Below the pieces are notes generated by a model that saw nothing but the letters and a program-made list of their open reading frames with translations, did not search any database and was not told the origin of the DNA. A program made the position numbers and the translations under genes. Of a DNA stretch of 46,607 nucleotides, positions 17,550 to 26,531 are shown in pieces. The stretch spans positions 1-46,607 of the forward strand of contig JASKKT010000016.1 in assembly GCA_030154025.1 (NCBI GenBank), given 5' to 3'. The first letter of the stretch is position 1. The number at the start of each line of letters is the position of its first letter. Source of the DNA: Methanolobus sp. GTDB taxonomy: Archaea > Halobacteriota > Methanosarcinia > Methanosarcinales > Methanosarcinaceae.

Positions 17550-18731
17550 TTACTTATTCTGCGTTATTCTTCCTGAAGCTTTGACTGTTTCCACTATCTT
17601 GGCCAGGTCTGAAACGAACATATCGATCATCCCACGGCTCATGTGAGGCATTATCACAAGGCGCAGCGCTTTTGGTTCTCTTGTGATGGAAACATGCCAG
17701 TTATATTCCCTGGAAAGGGCACTCCTGATAAAAGCCGGATCAGGGACGTTCAGAGCTATGACGTTCATTACAGGATCGATGACAGGTTCAATATCCAGGG
17801 CTGAAACTTCCCTGATAAGATAATAGGTCATTTCCATGCATCTGGTGACAGTCCTTGTATAGCCTTCCTTTCCCAGGAACTTCATAACTGCAAAAGTAGC
17901 CGCGACAGCTGCTCCGCTGCGGGTACCTGTGAGAGTGTACTGGCTGTCTACCGTAAGATAGGGAGCATGAGCCTTAAGACTGTCAAGATGCCTGAAATCC
18001 CGGAAGAGCAGGATGCCCGCAGGAATGGTGCTCAGACCCATCTTATGGGGATCAACGGCAATTGAGGTGACACCCTCAAGGGAAAAGTCAAATGCATGCC
18101 TTTCCTCAAGGAATGGAAGTACGAAACCTCCGAAGGCTGCATCTACATGCAGAGGAATACCGTGTTTGAGTGCAAGTACTGATATTTCCTCAACAGGATC
18201 CACCTGGCCGAATTCCGTGGAACCCGCAATTGCAACAAGACCAACTGTGTTCTCATCTATGAGAGATTCCATTGCTTGCACCGAGACTTTAAAATCCCTG
18301 TCCAGGGAAGCTTTCCGGACTTCAATGTCAAGAACATCAGAGATCTTGTCAAAGGAAAAGTGAGCTGAATTAGGGACAACGACATTAAGCCTGGTGCCTG
18401 AATTTTTTCGCTCATGCAGATTTCGCATGGAGCGTACTGCCTGGATATTCGACTCAGTTCCTCCGGTGGTAAGGTAGCCTTCTGTATTAGCACAGTGAAG
18501 CATGTTCCCGGTCATTCGGATCACTTCTTTTTCCATTTCATGAGTACCTTTGAAAAGACCAAAGTCTCCCATATTGGACTCAATGAATTGCATGTGAGCC
18601 TTGACAGCAATAGCATGAGGAGTGGTGCACATGGAACTGAGGACACGATCGTAGTTGAAGTCCTTTGATTTCGCATCGTCAAGAAGGGAAAGGATCTCTT
18701 CTTCACTCAATCCGGTTTCGTTCATTTGCAC
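17550..18731 (-). CDS. mfnA: L-tyrosine/L-aspartate decarboxylase
   Basis: This PLP-dependent decarboxylase of group II type has 393 residues. In methanogens MfnA makes tyramine for methanofuran, and some homologues make beta-alanine for CoA. The N-terminal part has GYLTTGGTESNIQAV. The PLP-aspartate is in LHVDAAFGGFVLPF, and the PLP lysine in SIAVDPHKMGLSTIPAG. The C terminus carries LRLVIMPHMSRGMIDMF. Methanofuran is the cofactor used by the Ftr pathway encoded 4 kb away. ATG 18731 or the ATG two codons later could start it. It is divergent from the replication-origin region. Confidence 0.9.
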   Translation of the reverse strand: MQMNETGLSEEEILSLLDDAKSKDFNYDRVLSSMCTTPHAIAVKAHMQFIESNMGDFGLFKGTHEMEKEVIRMTGNMLHCANTEGYLTTGGTESNIQAVRSMRNLHERKNSGTRLNVVVPNSAHFSFDKISDVLDIEVRKASLDRDFKVSVQAMESLIDENTVGLVAIAGSTEFGQVDPVEEISVLALKHGIPLHVDAAFGGFVLPFLEERHAFDFSLEGVTSIAVDPHKMGLSTIPAGILLFRDFRHLDSLKAHAPYLTVDSQYTLTGTRSGAAVAATFAVMKFLGKEGYTRTVTRCMEMTYYLIREVSALDIEPVIDPVMNVIALNVPDPAFIRSALSREYNWHVSITREPKALRLVIMPHMSRGMIDMFVSDLAKIVETVKASGRITQNK

Positions 18732-18868
18732 AGATGAATATTAGAGGATATTTAAAAGAATTGTGTTCAAAAAAGTTGACTTAGCAAGCTGGACTTAGCG
18801 AAACAGATTCAGCAAGACAGGTCTGTCAGGAAACAGGAAAAGTCTGAAAGAACTCAACTATAGCTGTG

Positions 18869-18894
18869 AGAGAGACCCCATGATTTCTACTGGA
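18869..18894 (-). repeat. ORB-like element, inverted copy
   Basis: Read on the minus strand this is TCCAGTAGAAATCATGGGG followed by TCTCTCT. Its 3' part (GAAATCATGGGGTCTCTCT) matches the plus-strand copy at 19026 over 19 bases. The G-run marks the orientation, pointing away from the AT-rich block. Confidence 0.7.
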
Positions 18895-19025
18895 GTCCAA
18901 TGGAGGAATTTTGCTTTGGATTATTTGTATTAAGCTAAAAGAAAATTATATATACTAATAACTCTATACTTACACTACCGGGTTTTTTTTAAATGTTAAA
19001 AAGTTGTTTGCAGCTTTTTTTTGGT

Positions 19026-19046
19026 TTCCATTTGAAATCATGGGGT
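19026..19046 (+). repeat. ORB-like element 1
   Basis: TTCCATTTGAAATCATGGGG plus T fits the archaeal ORB pattern of TCCA-N-TGAAA followed by a G-string. It shares its downstream TCTCTCT with the inverted copy at 18869-18894. Confidence 0.75.
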
Positions 19047-19064
19047 CTCTCTTCTTTATAAAAG

Positions 19065-19085
19065 CTCCAGTTGAAACAAAGGGGT
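19065..19085 (+). repeat. ORB-like element 2
   Basis: CTCCAGTTGAAACAAAGGGG plus T is the closest copy in the region to published archaeal ORB consensus sequences as I remember them. Confidence 0.78.
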
Positions 19086-19198
19086 TTAATTCCATATGAA
19101 ACATTAATGTCTATCAATTTACCTTCTGTTTTGTTCCGTACAGAACCTTTCTTGTCTCTGGATGTGGTTTTCTTTCGCTTTCTAAATTCTCCGTAGTG

Positions 19199-19219
19199 CT
19201 CCACTTGAAACAGGGGGGT
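19199..19219 (+). repeat. ORB-like element 3
   Basis: CTCCACTTGAAACAGGGGGG plus T is the same element, about 155 bp before the orc1/cdc6 start codon. It may also serve autoregulation of that gene. Confidence 0.78.
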
Positions 19220-19374
19220 CTTAACCATAACCGTTAATAACCTACCCTTCCTATGTATCCTTTGGAACAAAAAGGGAAATGGATGAAAAACCCTCTGTTA
19301 TTTATAGTGGCCTTGTTCCTGAAAAATTATGTGCTTTAAATGTGTTTATTATGGATTTATTAGGGTGACGCAAA

Positions 19375-20610
19375 ATGCAAAATAAGTCATTGGATGGTTT
19401 ATTTCAGGAGTTACTGGAAAATGAACCTATTTTTAAAAACAAGGAGGTTTTAAGGCATTCTTATACTCCGGATTCTCTGGTCCACAGGGATGATCAGATA
19501 AATGGTCTTGCTTCTATCCTGGTCTCAGCTTTGAGGGGAGATACTCCCTCGAACATTCTCATCTATGGTAAAACAGGTACTGGAAAAACAGCCGTGACCC
19601 GTCACGTAGGTATCGAGCTTGAAAGAAAAGGCGAATCCCTGGGGCTTTCCTGTAAAGTGGTATACCTCAATTGTGAGGTGATCGATACCCAGTACAGGCT
19701 TCTGGCCAATCTCTCAAGGCAGTTCGGCGAGGACGTCCCGATGACAGGCTGGCCGACAGACCAGGTCTTTGCAAAGTTCAAGGAAGCTATTGATTCTGAA
19801 AAACAGGTTATCATTATAATTCTCGATGAGATCGACAAGCTTATCAAAAAAGGCGATGACGTCCTTTACAATCTTTCCAGGATCAATATCGATCTCGAGC
19901 AGGCCAAGGTCAGTATGATAGGTGTTTCCAACGACCTGAAGTTCACGGAGTTCCTGGATCCCAGGGTAAAGAGTTCCCTGGGAGAAGAGGAGATCATTTT
20001 CCCGCCCTATGATGCCGAGCAGATAAGCGATATCCTCAGGGAGAGGGCTCAGATAGCCTACAAGGAAAATGCGCTTGATGAAATGGTCATTCCCCTCTGT
20101 GCTGCATTCGCAGCCCAGGAACATGGTGATGCCAGGCGTGCGCTGGACCTTCTCAGGGTTGCAGGGGAGATTGCCGAACGTGAGAACAAGTCCTGTGTCG
20201 AGGAACAGCACGTCAAGACCGCGCAGGAGAAGATCGAGATCGATCGTGTCATTGAAGTTGTGCGCACCCTTCCCACCCAGTCCAAGCTGGCCCTCTACAG
20301 TGTCATGCTCCTGAGGAACAATGGTTACAGGAATGTTACCACAGGCGAGGTCTATAATGTGTACCGCCAGCTCTGCATGCATGTGGATATGGACATCCTC
20401 ACGCAGCGCAGGGTGACAGATCTCATGTCCGAGCTTGATATGCTTGGCATCGTCAATGCGGTTGTCGTGAGCAAGGGCAGGTACGGCAGGACAAAGGAAA
20501 TAGTCCTGAGCGTTCCCATCACAAGCACCAAAAAAGTATTGTTCGAGGATTACAGGCTCAAACCGCTTGACGGTTTCAAGCCCGTGATGACAACCCAGCT
20601 GCATCTGTGA
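19375..20610 (+). CDS. cdc6: Orc1/Cdc6 origin-binding initiator
   Basis: This AAA+ replication initiator of 411 residues binds ORB elements and loads MCM. Walker A is ILIYGKTGTGKTAVTRH (about residue 67), Walker B is VIIIILDEIDKLI, sensor 1 is SMIGVSNDLKF, and sensor 2 is HGDARRALDLLRVAGEIAE. The C-terminal winged-helix DNA-binding domain spans about 300-411 (TGEVYNVYRQLC, RRVTDLMSELDMLGIV). It lies directly downstream of its likely origin, as in most archaea. The start ATG 19375 follows AGGGTGACGCAAA. Confidence 0.95.
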   Translation: MQNKSLDGLFQELLENEPIFKNKEVLRHSYTPDSLVHRDDQINGLASILVSALRGDTPSNILIYGKTGTGKTAVTRHVGIELERKGESLGLSCKVVYLNCEVIDTQYRLLANLSRQFGEDVPMTGWPTDQVFAKFKEAIDSEKQVIIIILDEIDKLIKKGDDVLYNLSRINIDLEQAKVSMIGVSNDLKFTEFLDPRVKSSLGEEEIIFPPYDAEQISDILRERAQIAYKENALDEMVIPLCAAFAAQEHGDARRALDLLRVAGEIAERENKSCVEEQHVKTAQEKIEIDRVIEVVRTLPTQSKLALYSVMLLRNNGYRNVTTGEVYNVYRQLCMHVDMDILTQRRVTDLMSELDMLGIVNAVVVSKGRYGRTKEIVLSVPITSTKKVLFEDYRLKPLDGFKPVMTTQLHL

Positions 20611-20631
20611 TAAAAGAATAAAAAGTCCGGA

Positions 20632-21192
20632 TCAGAAGCTTGGCAGCATAAGTCTGAGATATCCTATATAAGGTATCCTGTACTTTGCCACGCCGATGAC
20701 CCATTCTTCCTTCACAGGCTGCATGTAACTGACCTGGCCCTGCTGGTCATAGTAGCGGTTTGTCACCTGGTTGTCTCCCTTGGTGATATAACCCGCATGG
20801 GGTGCAACAGGCCCTCCTTCCCACATGGGCTCACCCTCTTCCACGTAGTATATGGCCCTGTGGATTATGGGTGTGACACCATCCCTGCCATATGGCTTGT
20901 ACAGGATGACATTCCCGTAGCTGCTGAAGGAAGTATAGTTGCTGATACCTTCCTCGTATGTCACTACCTGTGTCCGGTCAATGCTCTGTATAAAAACAAT
21001 GTCCCCTACATTCATGTGAGGTTCCATGCTTCCTGATTCCACGGCGACCATAGGTGTCCACATCCCGAATACCAGATAGGAAAGAGATGCAAATACTAGA
21101 ACGGCTATCAATACCGATACAAGATCACGGGTGAGAGACACAAAAAAATTGTCGCTCTCATTGAAGGCTTTATAGGATTCTTTAAGGTTCAT
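20632..21192 (-). CDS. Signal peptidase I (S26, archaeal/ER type)
   Basis: This membrane serine protease, 186 residues from ATG 21192, removes signal peptides. One N-terminal transmembrane helix (about 22-43) is followed by the catalytic Ser in VESGSMEPHMNVGDIVF (box B). A second catalytic box, PIIHRAIYYVEE, carries His in place of the bacterial Lys, the archaeal/eukaryotic Ser-His form. GYITKGDNQVTN supplies the acidic box. A C-terminal hydrophobic stretch may re-enter the membrane. It is convergent with cdc6. Confidence 0.92.
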   Translation of the reverse strand: MNLKESYKAFNESDNFFVSLTRDLVSVLIAVLVFASLSYLVFGMWTPMVAVESGSMEPHMNVGDIVFIQSIDRTQVVTYEEGISNYTSFSSYGNVILYKPYGRDGVTPIIHRAIYYVEEGEPMWEGGPVAPHAGYITKGDNQVTNRYYDQQGQVSYMQPVKEEWVIGVAKYRIPYIGYLRLMLPSF

Positions 21193-21367
21193 TATCTGTC
21201 CTGCCTGTGTCAAGCACGCAAAAAGATATTTAGCGATAAGAATATACTGCAGCCAATAAAATCTTAACGTATATATTAACTATCTGCAACTATAATTGCG
21301 TTACTGGCCCATTAACAACCGTTGCCTCAGACAGAAGTCCCATACAGAAAAAAGCGCTGATGAATGC

Positions 21368-22990
21368 ATGACAGCCATGAAACAAGCAGATGTCCTTACA
21401 GCTTTCATAGAAGAAGGCTACCAGATAAGTCCCGAGGCGGTGGAACTGATATGTTCCCATTGCTCTCCAAGGGAGCTTGTAAGCCATGTGCTCAGGACCA
21501 TTGATATGTCTGTCCTGGTCATTGGAATTGAACATATCGATCTTGGGTCTTTTGTCCCAGGCAACCCCAACGTACTTACATTACAATCCTCGGCACCCAT
21601 ATCCTCTGTCCTTGTCAGTGATCCTGAACCGCTGTCTCCTAATCCTGCTGTTTCCAGCAGCCTTTCAAGCTATTCTGTTCCTGCAGGGTCCCATGGTCCC
21701 GGAACAAGATCTGCAGGCAGGTATCCGGGCAATAATCCTGTAACGGTGCTTTCCGACATCTCTGACAATTCCACATGCGTAGGCGAGTACATGGAGTTCG
21801 TCCAGTATTTCAGGAACCGCTACAGCAGGCTGAGTGACATCATTCGCTCACGTGTGAATGCAAGGCCCATCGAGAGCCTTAAAAAGAATCGCTCTGCAGC
21901 GAGCTCTGTGAACAGGCGCGGTAATGGCGAGCAAAGCGAGCTCTCCATAATCGGCATGATATCCGATATAAAAAGCACAAGCAATGGACACAAGGTCCTT
22001 GAGGTCGAGGACCCTACGGGCACCTTCTCGGTACTTGTCCGTACGGCAGACAAGGAGCTCTTCGAGCAGGCCATGCATCTTGTACTGGACGAGGTTGCAG
22101 GCTTTACAGGTACGCTTACAAATGACGGCAAGCTGATGATAGCGCAGAAGATCATCCTTCCGGACCTGCCGAACACCATGTCCAGGAAAAGCGGCACTCA
22201 CGGGAAAGCAGTGCTGACGTCTGATGTACACATAGGTAGCTCCACCTTCCTTGAGGAACCCTGGGAGCATTTCATCGATTTCCTGAAAGGGAATACCGAT
22301 AATGAGGCGCTTGCAGGAATCTCCAGGGAGGTACGCTACCTGCTTGTTGCAGGTGACCTTGTGGACGGGGTCGGTATATATCCGGGACAGGAAAAGGAAC
22401 TGAACATCGAGGATGTATATGACCAGTACAAAAGGGCCGCCGAGTACTTTGACGAGGTCCCGAAAAATATAAGCATTGTAATCTCCCCCGGTAACCATGA
22501 TGCCGTACGTCAGGCCGAACCCCAGCCGAAACTGCCGGAGCGCATCAGGGCGGATTTCCCGGAGAATGTGACCTTTGTGGGTAATCCAGCTATGGTGGAT
22601 CTGGACGGCGCCAGGGTGCTGCTCTATCACGGGCGCTCCATTGACGATCTTGTGGCATCTGTTCCCGGTGTTTCATATCATGCGCCCACAAAGGGTATGG
22701 TGGAGATGATGAAGTTCAGGCACCTCTCTCCCATTTACGGGAGCCGTGTTTCCATTGCACCCGAGAAACAGGACCACTTCGTGCTTAACCAGGTGCCGGA
22801 TATCCTGCACTGCGGGCATGTGCACACCATAGGCGTCGAGTGGTACAAGAACGTCCTGCTGATAAACTCAGGCACCTGGCAGTCCCAGACCGAGTTCCAG
22901 AAAAGGATGAACGTTGTCCCAACCCCGGCGCAGGTTCCGGTCGTGGATCTTTCGACCTTCAAGACAACGATACTGAGATTCGATGACTGA
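21368..22990 (+). CDS. polB: DNA polymerase D small subunit, DP1
   Basis: This is the exonuclease subunit of the archaeal replicative polymerase D (540 residues). The N-terminal 70 residues are a helical domain, then comes a Ser/Pro-rich linker. An OB-fold region is at about 190-270 (GMISDIKSTSNGHKVLEVED). The C-terminal calcineurin-like phosphoesterase has VLTSDVHIGSS, VAGDLVDGVG, ISPGNHDAVR, LLYHGRSIDD and HCGHVHTIGVEW, with all metal ligands present. Start choice is ATG 21368 or 21377; neither has a clear ribosome site. Its position near cdc6 groups replication genes around the origin. Confidence 0.93.
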   Translation: MTAMKQADVLTAFIEEGYQISPEAVELICSHCSPRELVSHVLRTIDMSVLVIGIEHIDLGSFVPGNPNVLTLQSSAPISSVLVSDPEPLSPNPAVSSSLSSYSVPAGSHGPGTRSAGRYPGNNPVTVLSDISDNSTCVGEYMEFVQYFRNRYSRLSDIIRSRVNARPIESLKKNRSAASSVNRRGNGEQSELSIIGMISDIKSTSNGHKVLEVEDPTGTFSVLVRTADKELFEQAMHLVLDEVAGFTGTLTNDGKLMIAQKIILPDLPNTMSRKSGTHGKAVLTSDVHIGSSTFLEEPWEHFIDFLKGNTDNEALAGISREVRYLLVAGDLVDGVGIYPGQEKELNIEDVYDQYKRAAEYFDEVPKNISIVISPGNHDAVRQAEPQPKLPERIRADFPENVTFVGNPAMVDLDGARVLLYHGRSIDDLVASVPGVSYHAPTKGMVEMMKFRHLSPIYGSRVSIAPEKQDHFVLNQVPDILHCGHVHTIGVEWYKNVLLINSGTWQSQTEFQKRMNVVPTPAQVPVVDLSTFKTTILRFDD

Positions 22991-23004
22991 GCCTTCCCAG
23001 TCCT

Positions 23005-24633
23005 TCACTCTTTTTCCTTTATCTTCAAAAGGGAATGGTTTATCGTCTGCTCGGGACATATCGTCACGCAGCGCCTGCAGCTTGTACCAAGGCAGTTCTG
23101 GCTGTCAATGTCCACGAAGCGCCCGCCGTCTTTCTCGATAATGACCAAGGCATCCTCGGGACACTCCTCTTCGCACTGGTGGCAGAGTATGCATTTTTCC
23201 ACAGGCGCTTCCAGTATTATCCCGATGTTCTTCACAATTTCAAGGCCAAGGTAGCCGACATCGTCGATATCCTTCTTGACCCTCTTCTCTATCTCCACAT
23301 CCTTAAGGGCTGACGGGAATAGCGGAATTCCGTACATCTGCAGCATCTGGTCGTACATCTCATTAGGCATACCCTGCTGCCATGAAGCAAGCTCGCACAT
23401 GTAGATCTCCTTGAAGGTCTCGCTGGTTGCCATCATTACATGGTCGGCCTGTATCTTCTTTGCCATCGCTATCACCTCATCGAGCTTGGAGCGGTCCATG
23501 GCTATCTTGCGCGCAAGTCCGATGGAAGTGTTCCCGAACTGGACTATCCCCTGGGAGAAGTCAGGTACCGAGCCTATATGTCTTGCCTTCTCGGCATCCA
23601 CATAGGTGCCTGTCGCACCGGACATGTATGAATATCTGAGATCCTCGTATCTCATTCCCGCCTCCACCATGAGTGTCATGTGTGCTGCCCGGATGGCCCC
23701 GATGGCCTTCCCGACCTCCTCCACGTCCCTGTCCATGATGAAGATCCCGTCTCCAAGGCTTATCTTCCCGTTGGGGAGCCTGGGGAGTTTCTTGATCAGG
23801 CCTTCCTTAAGCGCAAGGGCAATAGTGGAAATGACTCCTGTCCCGGTGATGCCTTTTGGCATAACTTCAGAGCTCTCGATGGTGTCTCCTGTGATAGGGT
23901 CTACAAGAGGTCCCTTCACAGGGTTCAGGGCCCCGTCAAGCACGGTCAGCCTCCAGTATCCGTTCTCCATGTTGACGTCGCTGATAGCACCCGGACCTGC
24001 AAGCATGCCGCAGTCTATACCCTGTCCTTCGATGGCCGGGCCTGCAGCTGCGCTTGCGGTCATTATCCTGTCACCTATCTTCAGAGCCATTTCTGCGTTA
24101 GTACCATAATCAGTAACTAAACATGGTTCCTTCTGGTTTATAAAGTCAGTCTCCAGCATCATTGCCAGTGCATCGGCACCTATCTCGTGCTTTATTGCAG
24201 GGGGGACGATTATCTCGCAGTTATCCATCTCAAAGATACCTTTAAATATATCATTTGCAGGGAAGACCCTTGCATCCCTCTTGACATCCAGGATCCCCAA
24301 TGCTTCCTGCTTGTTCTTTCCGGCGTATGCAAGGTCCCTGATCTCTATGTTCTGGAACAGGGAAAGCTGGATCGGGTTTCCACACACTGCTATGCGGAGG
24401 ATACTTTCATGCTCCACCTCGAATTTCTCCAGGATCTTCTTCACAGTCTCCACCATGATCATGTGAGCCACATCCGCTCCTGTGACAATGGCAAAGTCCA
24501 GATGGTCCATAACATTCCCGCCGGGGAGCGGATGACCCATGGTTATGACCGTCTTGACGGTCTCCTGTTTCTCAAGGTCTATCAGTTGCGACCTGAAACC
24601 GCTTGTTCCAAGGTCCAGGGATATCACATACAT
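23005..24633 (-). CDS. ramA: Corrinoid activation protein RamA (ATP-dependent reductive activase)
   Basis: RamA reduces inactive Co(II) corrinoid proteins of the methylamine methyltransferases to Co(I) using ATP. The ASKHA-type N-terminal region opens with MYVISLDLGTSGFRSQLIDL. Around residues 170-200 lie TDYGTNAEMALKIG and AAAGPAIEGQGI. The C terminus has two 4Fe-4S clusters: CILCHQCEEECPEDA and CLGTSCRRCVTICPE. The length of 542 residues suits the family. ATG 24633 follows AAGGAGAG; the TTG six bases earlier is less likely. It lies 18 nt after pylD, so it is the last gene of the pylSBCD operon and is probably made together with the pyrrolysine enzymes. Confidence 0.95.
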   Translation of the reverse strand: MYVISLDLGTSGFRSQLIDLEKQETVKTVITMGHPLPGGNVMDHLDFAIVTGADVAHMIMVETVKKILEKFEVEHESILRIAVCGNPIQLSLFQNIEIRDLAYAGKNKQEALGILDVKRDARVFPANDIFKGIFEMDNCEIIVPPAIKHEIGADALAMMLETDFINQKEPCLVTDYGTNAEMALKIGDRIMTASAAAGPAIEGQGIDCGMLAGPGAISDVNMENGYWRLTVLDGALNPVKGPLVDPITGDTIESSEVMPKGITGTGVISTIALALKEGLIKKLPRLPNGKISLGDGIFIMDRDVEEVGKAIGAIRAAHMTLMVEAGMRYEDLRYSYMSGATGTYVDAEKARHIGSVPDFSQGIVQFGNTSIGLARKIAMDRSKLDEVIAMAKKIQADHVMMATSETFKEIYMCELASWQQGMPNEMYDQMLQMYGIPLFPSALKDVEIEKRVKKDIDDVGYLGLEIVKNIGIILEAPVEKCILCHQCEEECPEDALVIIEKDGGRFVDIDSQNCLGTSCRRCVTICPEQTINHSLLKIKEKE

Positions 24634-24651
24634 GTTCAACTCTCCTTTTTA

Positions 24652-25434
24652 CTATTGCATAACCGAATACAGCATAGATGCCACCCCGATGACCAGGGGC
24701 TCCATGACAAGGTCCACGCGGTACTTCCTACCCATCTCCGGAGGCAGGCCACATGGTATGCCGGGTGTCGATACCAGGCACCTTTCCTCTATCATGCCTT
24801 CAGATATGGTGTCCGGATTGGGGGTAGCCTCAAAGACCATGGAGAACCTCTTCCTGTCCTCCCTGCAGTAAGGCTTGATCCCCAGCTCCTGCACGGCATT
24901 TTCCAGGAATGTCCTGTTAGGGTCGCAGGCATACACATTGAATCCTTTCCTGACAAGATGTGCAGCCCCTGCATAACCCACCCTGCCAAGGCCTATGACA
25001 AGAATATCCTTTGATGTTGCCTCCCTGAACCTGGAAGCGATCTCAGCATAGATGACACCCGTGGCAACGTGGTTGCTCACGATCCTGCCGTTGTGCAGGT
25101 TATGCGCGACGAACATATGGTCATCTGCCATGAGTATTATATCAGCTCCCTGGGAGACTGCCTCGTAATAACCGGTTATATCGGGGTGTTCTGTAATGAA
25201 CCCGTTAAGTCCGAAATATTGTGCAATGAACAGCAGGGAGGATGCAAAATTGCCGATGATGCCCTCACCTGATGTTATAGGGACAATTCCCACTTTCTGG
25301 GAACCCGGTTTTGTGCCGTACAGTTCCTCGCATATCCTACGGACATCGAGCCCTGTAACCCTCTTAATAGTAGCATCGTTCTCTTCCAGCTGCACGGACA
25401 GGTTCTCAAGATCCTGGGGCGTCAGGAGTGCCAT
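24652..25434 (-). CDS. pylD: Pyrrolysine synthesis enzyme PylD (dehydrogenase)
   Basis: PylD oxidises L-lysine-N6-3-methyl-D-ornithine, and cyclisation gives pyrrolysine. The C-terminal Rossmann domain has ILVIGLGRVGYAGAAHLV (GxGxxG, about residue 155). Earlier segments GIVPITSGEGIIGNF and ADDHMFVAHNLHNG are typical of the family. The length is 260 residues, against 259 that I recall for M. barkeri. The start ATG 25434 lies 2 nt after the pylC stop. It ends in UAG (24652-24654) followed at once by in-frame UAA, a tandem stop that limits amber readthrough to one added residue. Confidence 0.95.
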   Translation of the reverse strand: MALLTPQDLENLSVQLEENDATIKRVTGLDVRRICEELYGTKPGSQKVGIVPITSGEGIIGNFASSLLFIAQYFGLNGFITEHPDITGYYEAVSQGADIILMADDHMFVAHNLHNGRIVSNHVATGVIYAEIASRFREATSKDILVIGLGRVGYAGAAHLVRKGFNVYACDPNRTFLENAVQELGIKPYCREDRKRFSMVFEATPNPDTISEGMIEERCLVSTPGIPCGLPPEMGRKYRVDLVMEPLVIGVASMLYSVMQ

Positions 25435-25436
25435 GT

Positions 25437-26531
25437 TCAGGCCCCCTGGCTGATCCCAAGATATTCCCGGAGCATTCTGAAACCTCTCTGCCTGTTGGCA
25501 TCCGAGCCTTCCTTGTCCGGAGCCCAGCTGACCATGGTGAACACTTTCCTTTCCCCGCTGCATTCGAAGATCTCGAGGCCTTCGGATGCATGGAACTCAT
25601 GGTAGTCAGTTCCCTGAGACAGTACATGCTCCCCAATAGGTACAAGGTCACCGTCCCTGAAGAGCAGGTGCTCGTAGGTGCAGTGGTTCTTTTCGGGGAC
25701 TCCGTCATTTTCACGGACCCCTGATACGAATGCCTGCAAGAGCAGCTCTATGAGGTTCACACCTGAAGAATGATATACTATCGTGGGTGTCTGGCTGGGG
25801 AATCTCGCATCTATCTCAAGGACTTTCAATCCCCTGGGACTGTCTATTGCTTCGACATCCATGATGCCCTTGAGGTTCAGGTGCTTTGCGAGCTTGTATG
25901 TTATCTCCCTGAACTCGGGGTAATTCCCGAGGGGAGTTACCATGTGGCAGTCATATGTCCCGTCAATATGCACTTTTGTTTCCTTTACAACTTCAAAGCT
26001 CTCGCCGTCCCCTATAACTTCCAGGGAAACTACGTCTCCTTCCACGTATTCCTCGATAAGCATGGATGGGTCAAGGCTCACCAGGCCCTTGTCATCATAG
26101 ATGATAGCTGTCCCGATGCTGCTGCTCTCGCAGGGCGGTTTCACAAAATAGGGCGGTGATGTGGGATTGTCCAGGGGTATGGGAATGTCGATGGAGCGGA
26201 AGTACTCCTTTGAGCGTTTCTTATCCATGCTGATGTGATAGGCATCAAAATCAAAGAGCATGGGGCAGGCTAGCTTATCGCTGATCGTCCTGAGGAAATT
26301 GATGGTTTCCAGGTTCTCGTTCACCGGAAGCACTGCCACCGCATTCCCTGAAAGTCCGATGAGCTTTTCCGGCTCCTTTGTAACATCAAAGCAATGGAAC
26401 TCGTCGGCTACGTTCTTTATGAGGGGCCTCTCCTTTTTATCGATCAGCACCACGCGCAGCCCTGCCTTCTTTGCAAGGTAGCTTGCCTCAAAGCCCTGTA
26501 GCTTTCCTCCGATAAGGATTATGTTTCTCAT
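25437..26531 (-). CDS. pylC: Pyrrolysine synthesis ligase PylC (ATP-grasp)
   Basis: PylC joins 3-methyl-D-ornithine to the epsilon-amino group of lysine using ATP. The N terminus MRNIILIGGKLQGFEASYLA is the nucleotide-fold start. The ATP-grasp core includes PYFVKPPCESSSIGTAI, LIEEYVEGDVVSLEVIG, and the metal/catalytic stretch KVLEIDARFPSQTPTIVYHS. Its 364 residues match the family. ATG 26531 overlaps the pylB stop in an ATGA, so the genes are translationally coupled. Upstream extension of the frame lies inside pylB and is not real. Confidence 0.95.
   Translation of the reverse strand: MRNIILIGGKLQGFEASYLAKKAGLRVVLIDKKERPLIKNVADEFHCFDVTKEPEKLIGLSGNAVAVLPVNENLETINFLRTISDKLACPMLFDFDAYHISMDKKRSKEYFRSIDIPIPLDNPTSPPYFVKPPCESSSIGTAIIYDDKGLVSLDPSMLIEEYVEGDVVSLEVIGDGESFEVVKETKVHIDGTYDCHMVTPLGNYPEFREITYKLAKHLNLKGIMDVEAIDSPRGLKVLEIDARFPSQTPTIVYHSSGVNLIELLLQAFVSGVRENDGVPEKNHCTYEHLLFRDGDLVPIGEHVLSQGTDYHEFHASEGLEIFECSGERKVFTMVSWAPDKEGSDANRQRGFRMLREYLGISQGA

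Larger units (their letters stand above)
18732..19374. other. Putative chromosomal replication origin (oriC)
   Basis: This 640-bp gene-free stretch lies directly before orc1/cdc6. It holds at least four origin-recognition-box-like repeats: three on the plus strand at 19026-19046, 19065-19085 and 19199-19219, and one inverted at 18869-18894. Between the inverted and the first direct copy is a very A+T-rich block (about 18915-19010) that could be the unwinding element. Inverted ORBs flanking an AT-rich block next to cdc6 are the archaeal origin layout. Replication activity is inferred. A minus-strand open frame across it is rejected as noise. Confidence 0.8.

Noticed and set aside
18989-19270. 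93-codon minus-strand open frame
   Set aside because: It runs across the ORB repeats and AT-rich block of the origin, has a very basic random-looking product and no ribosome site.
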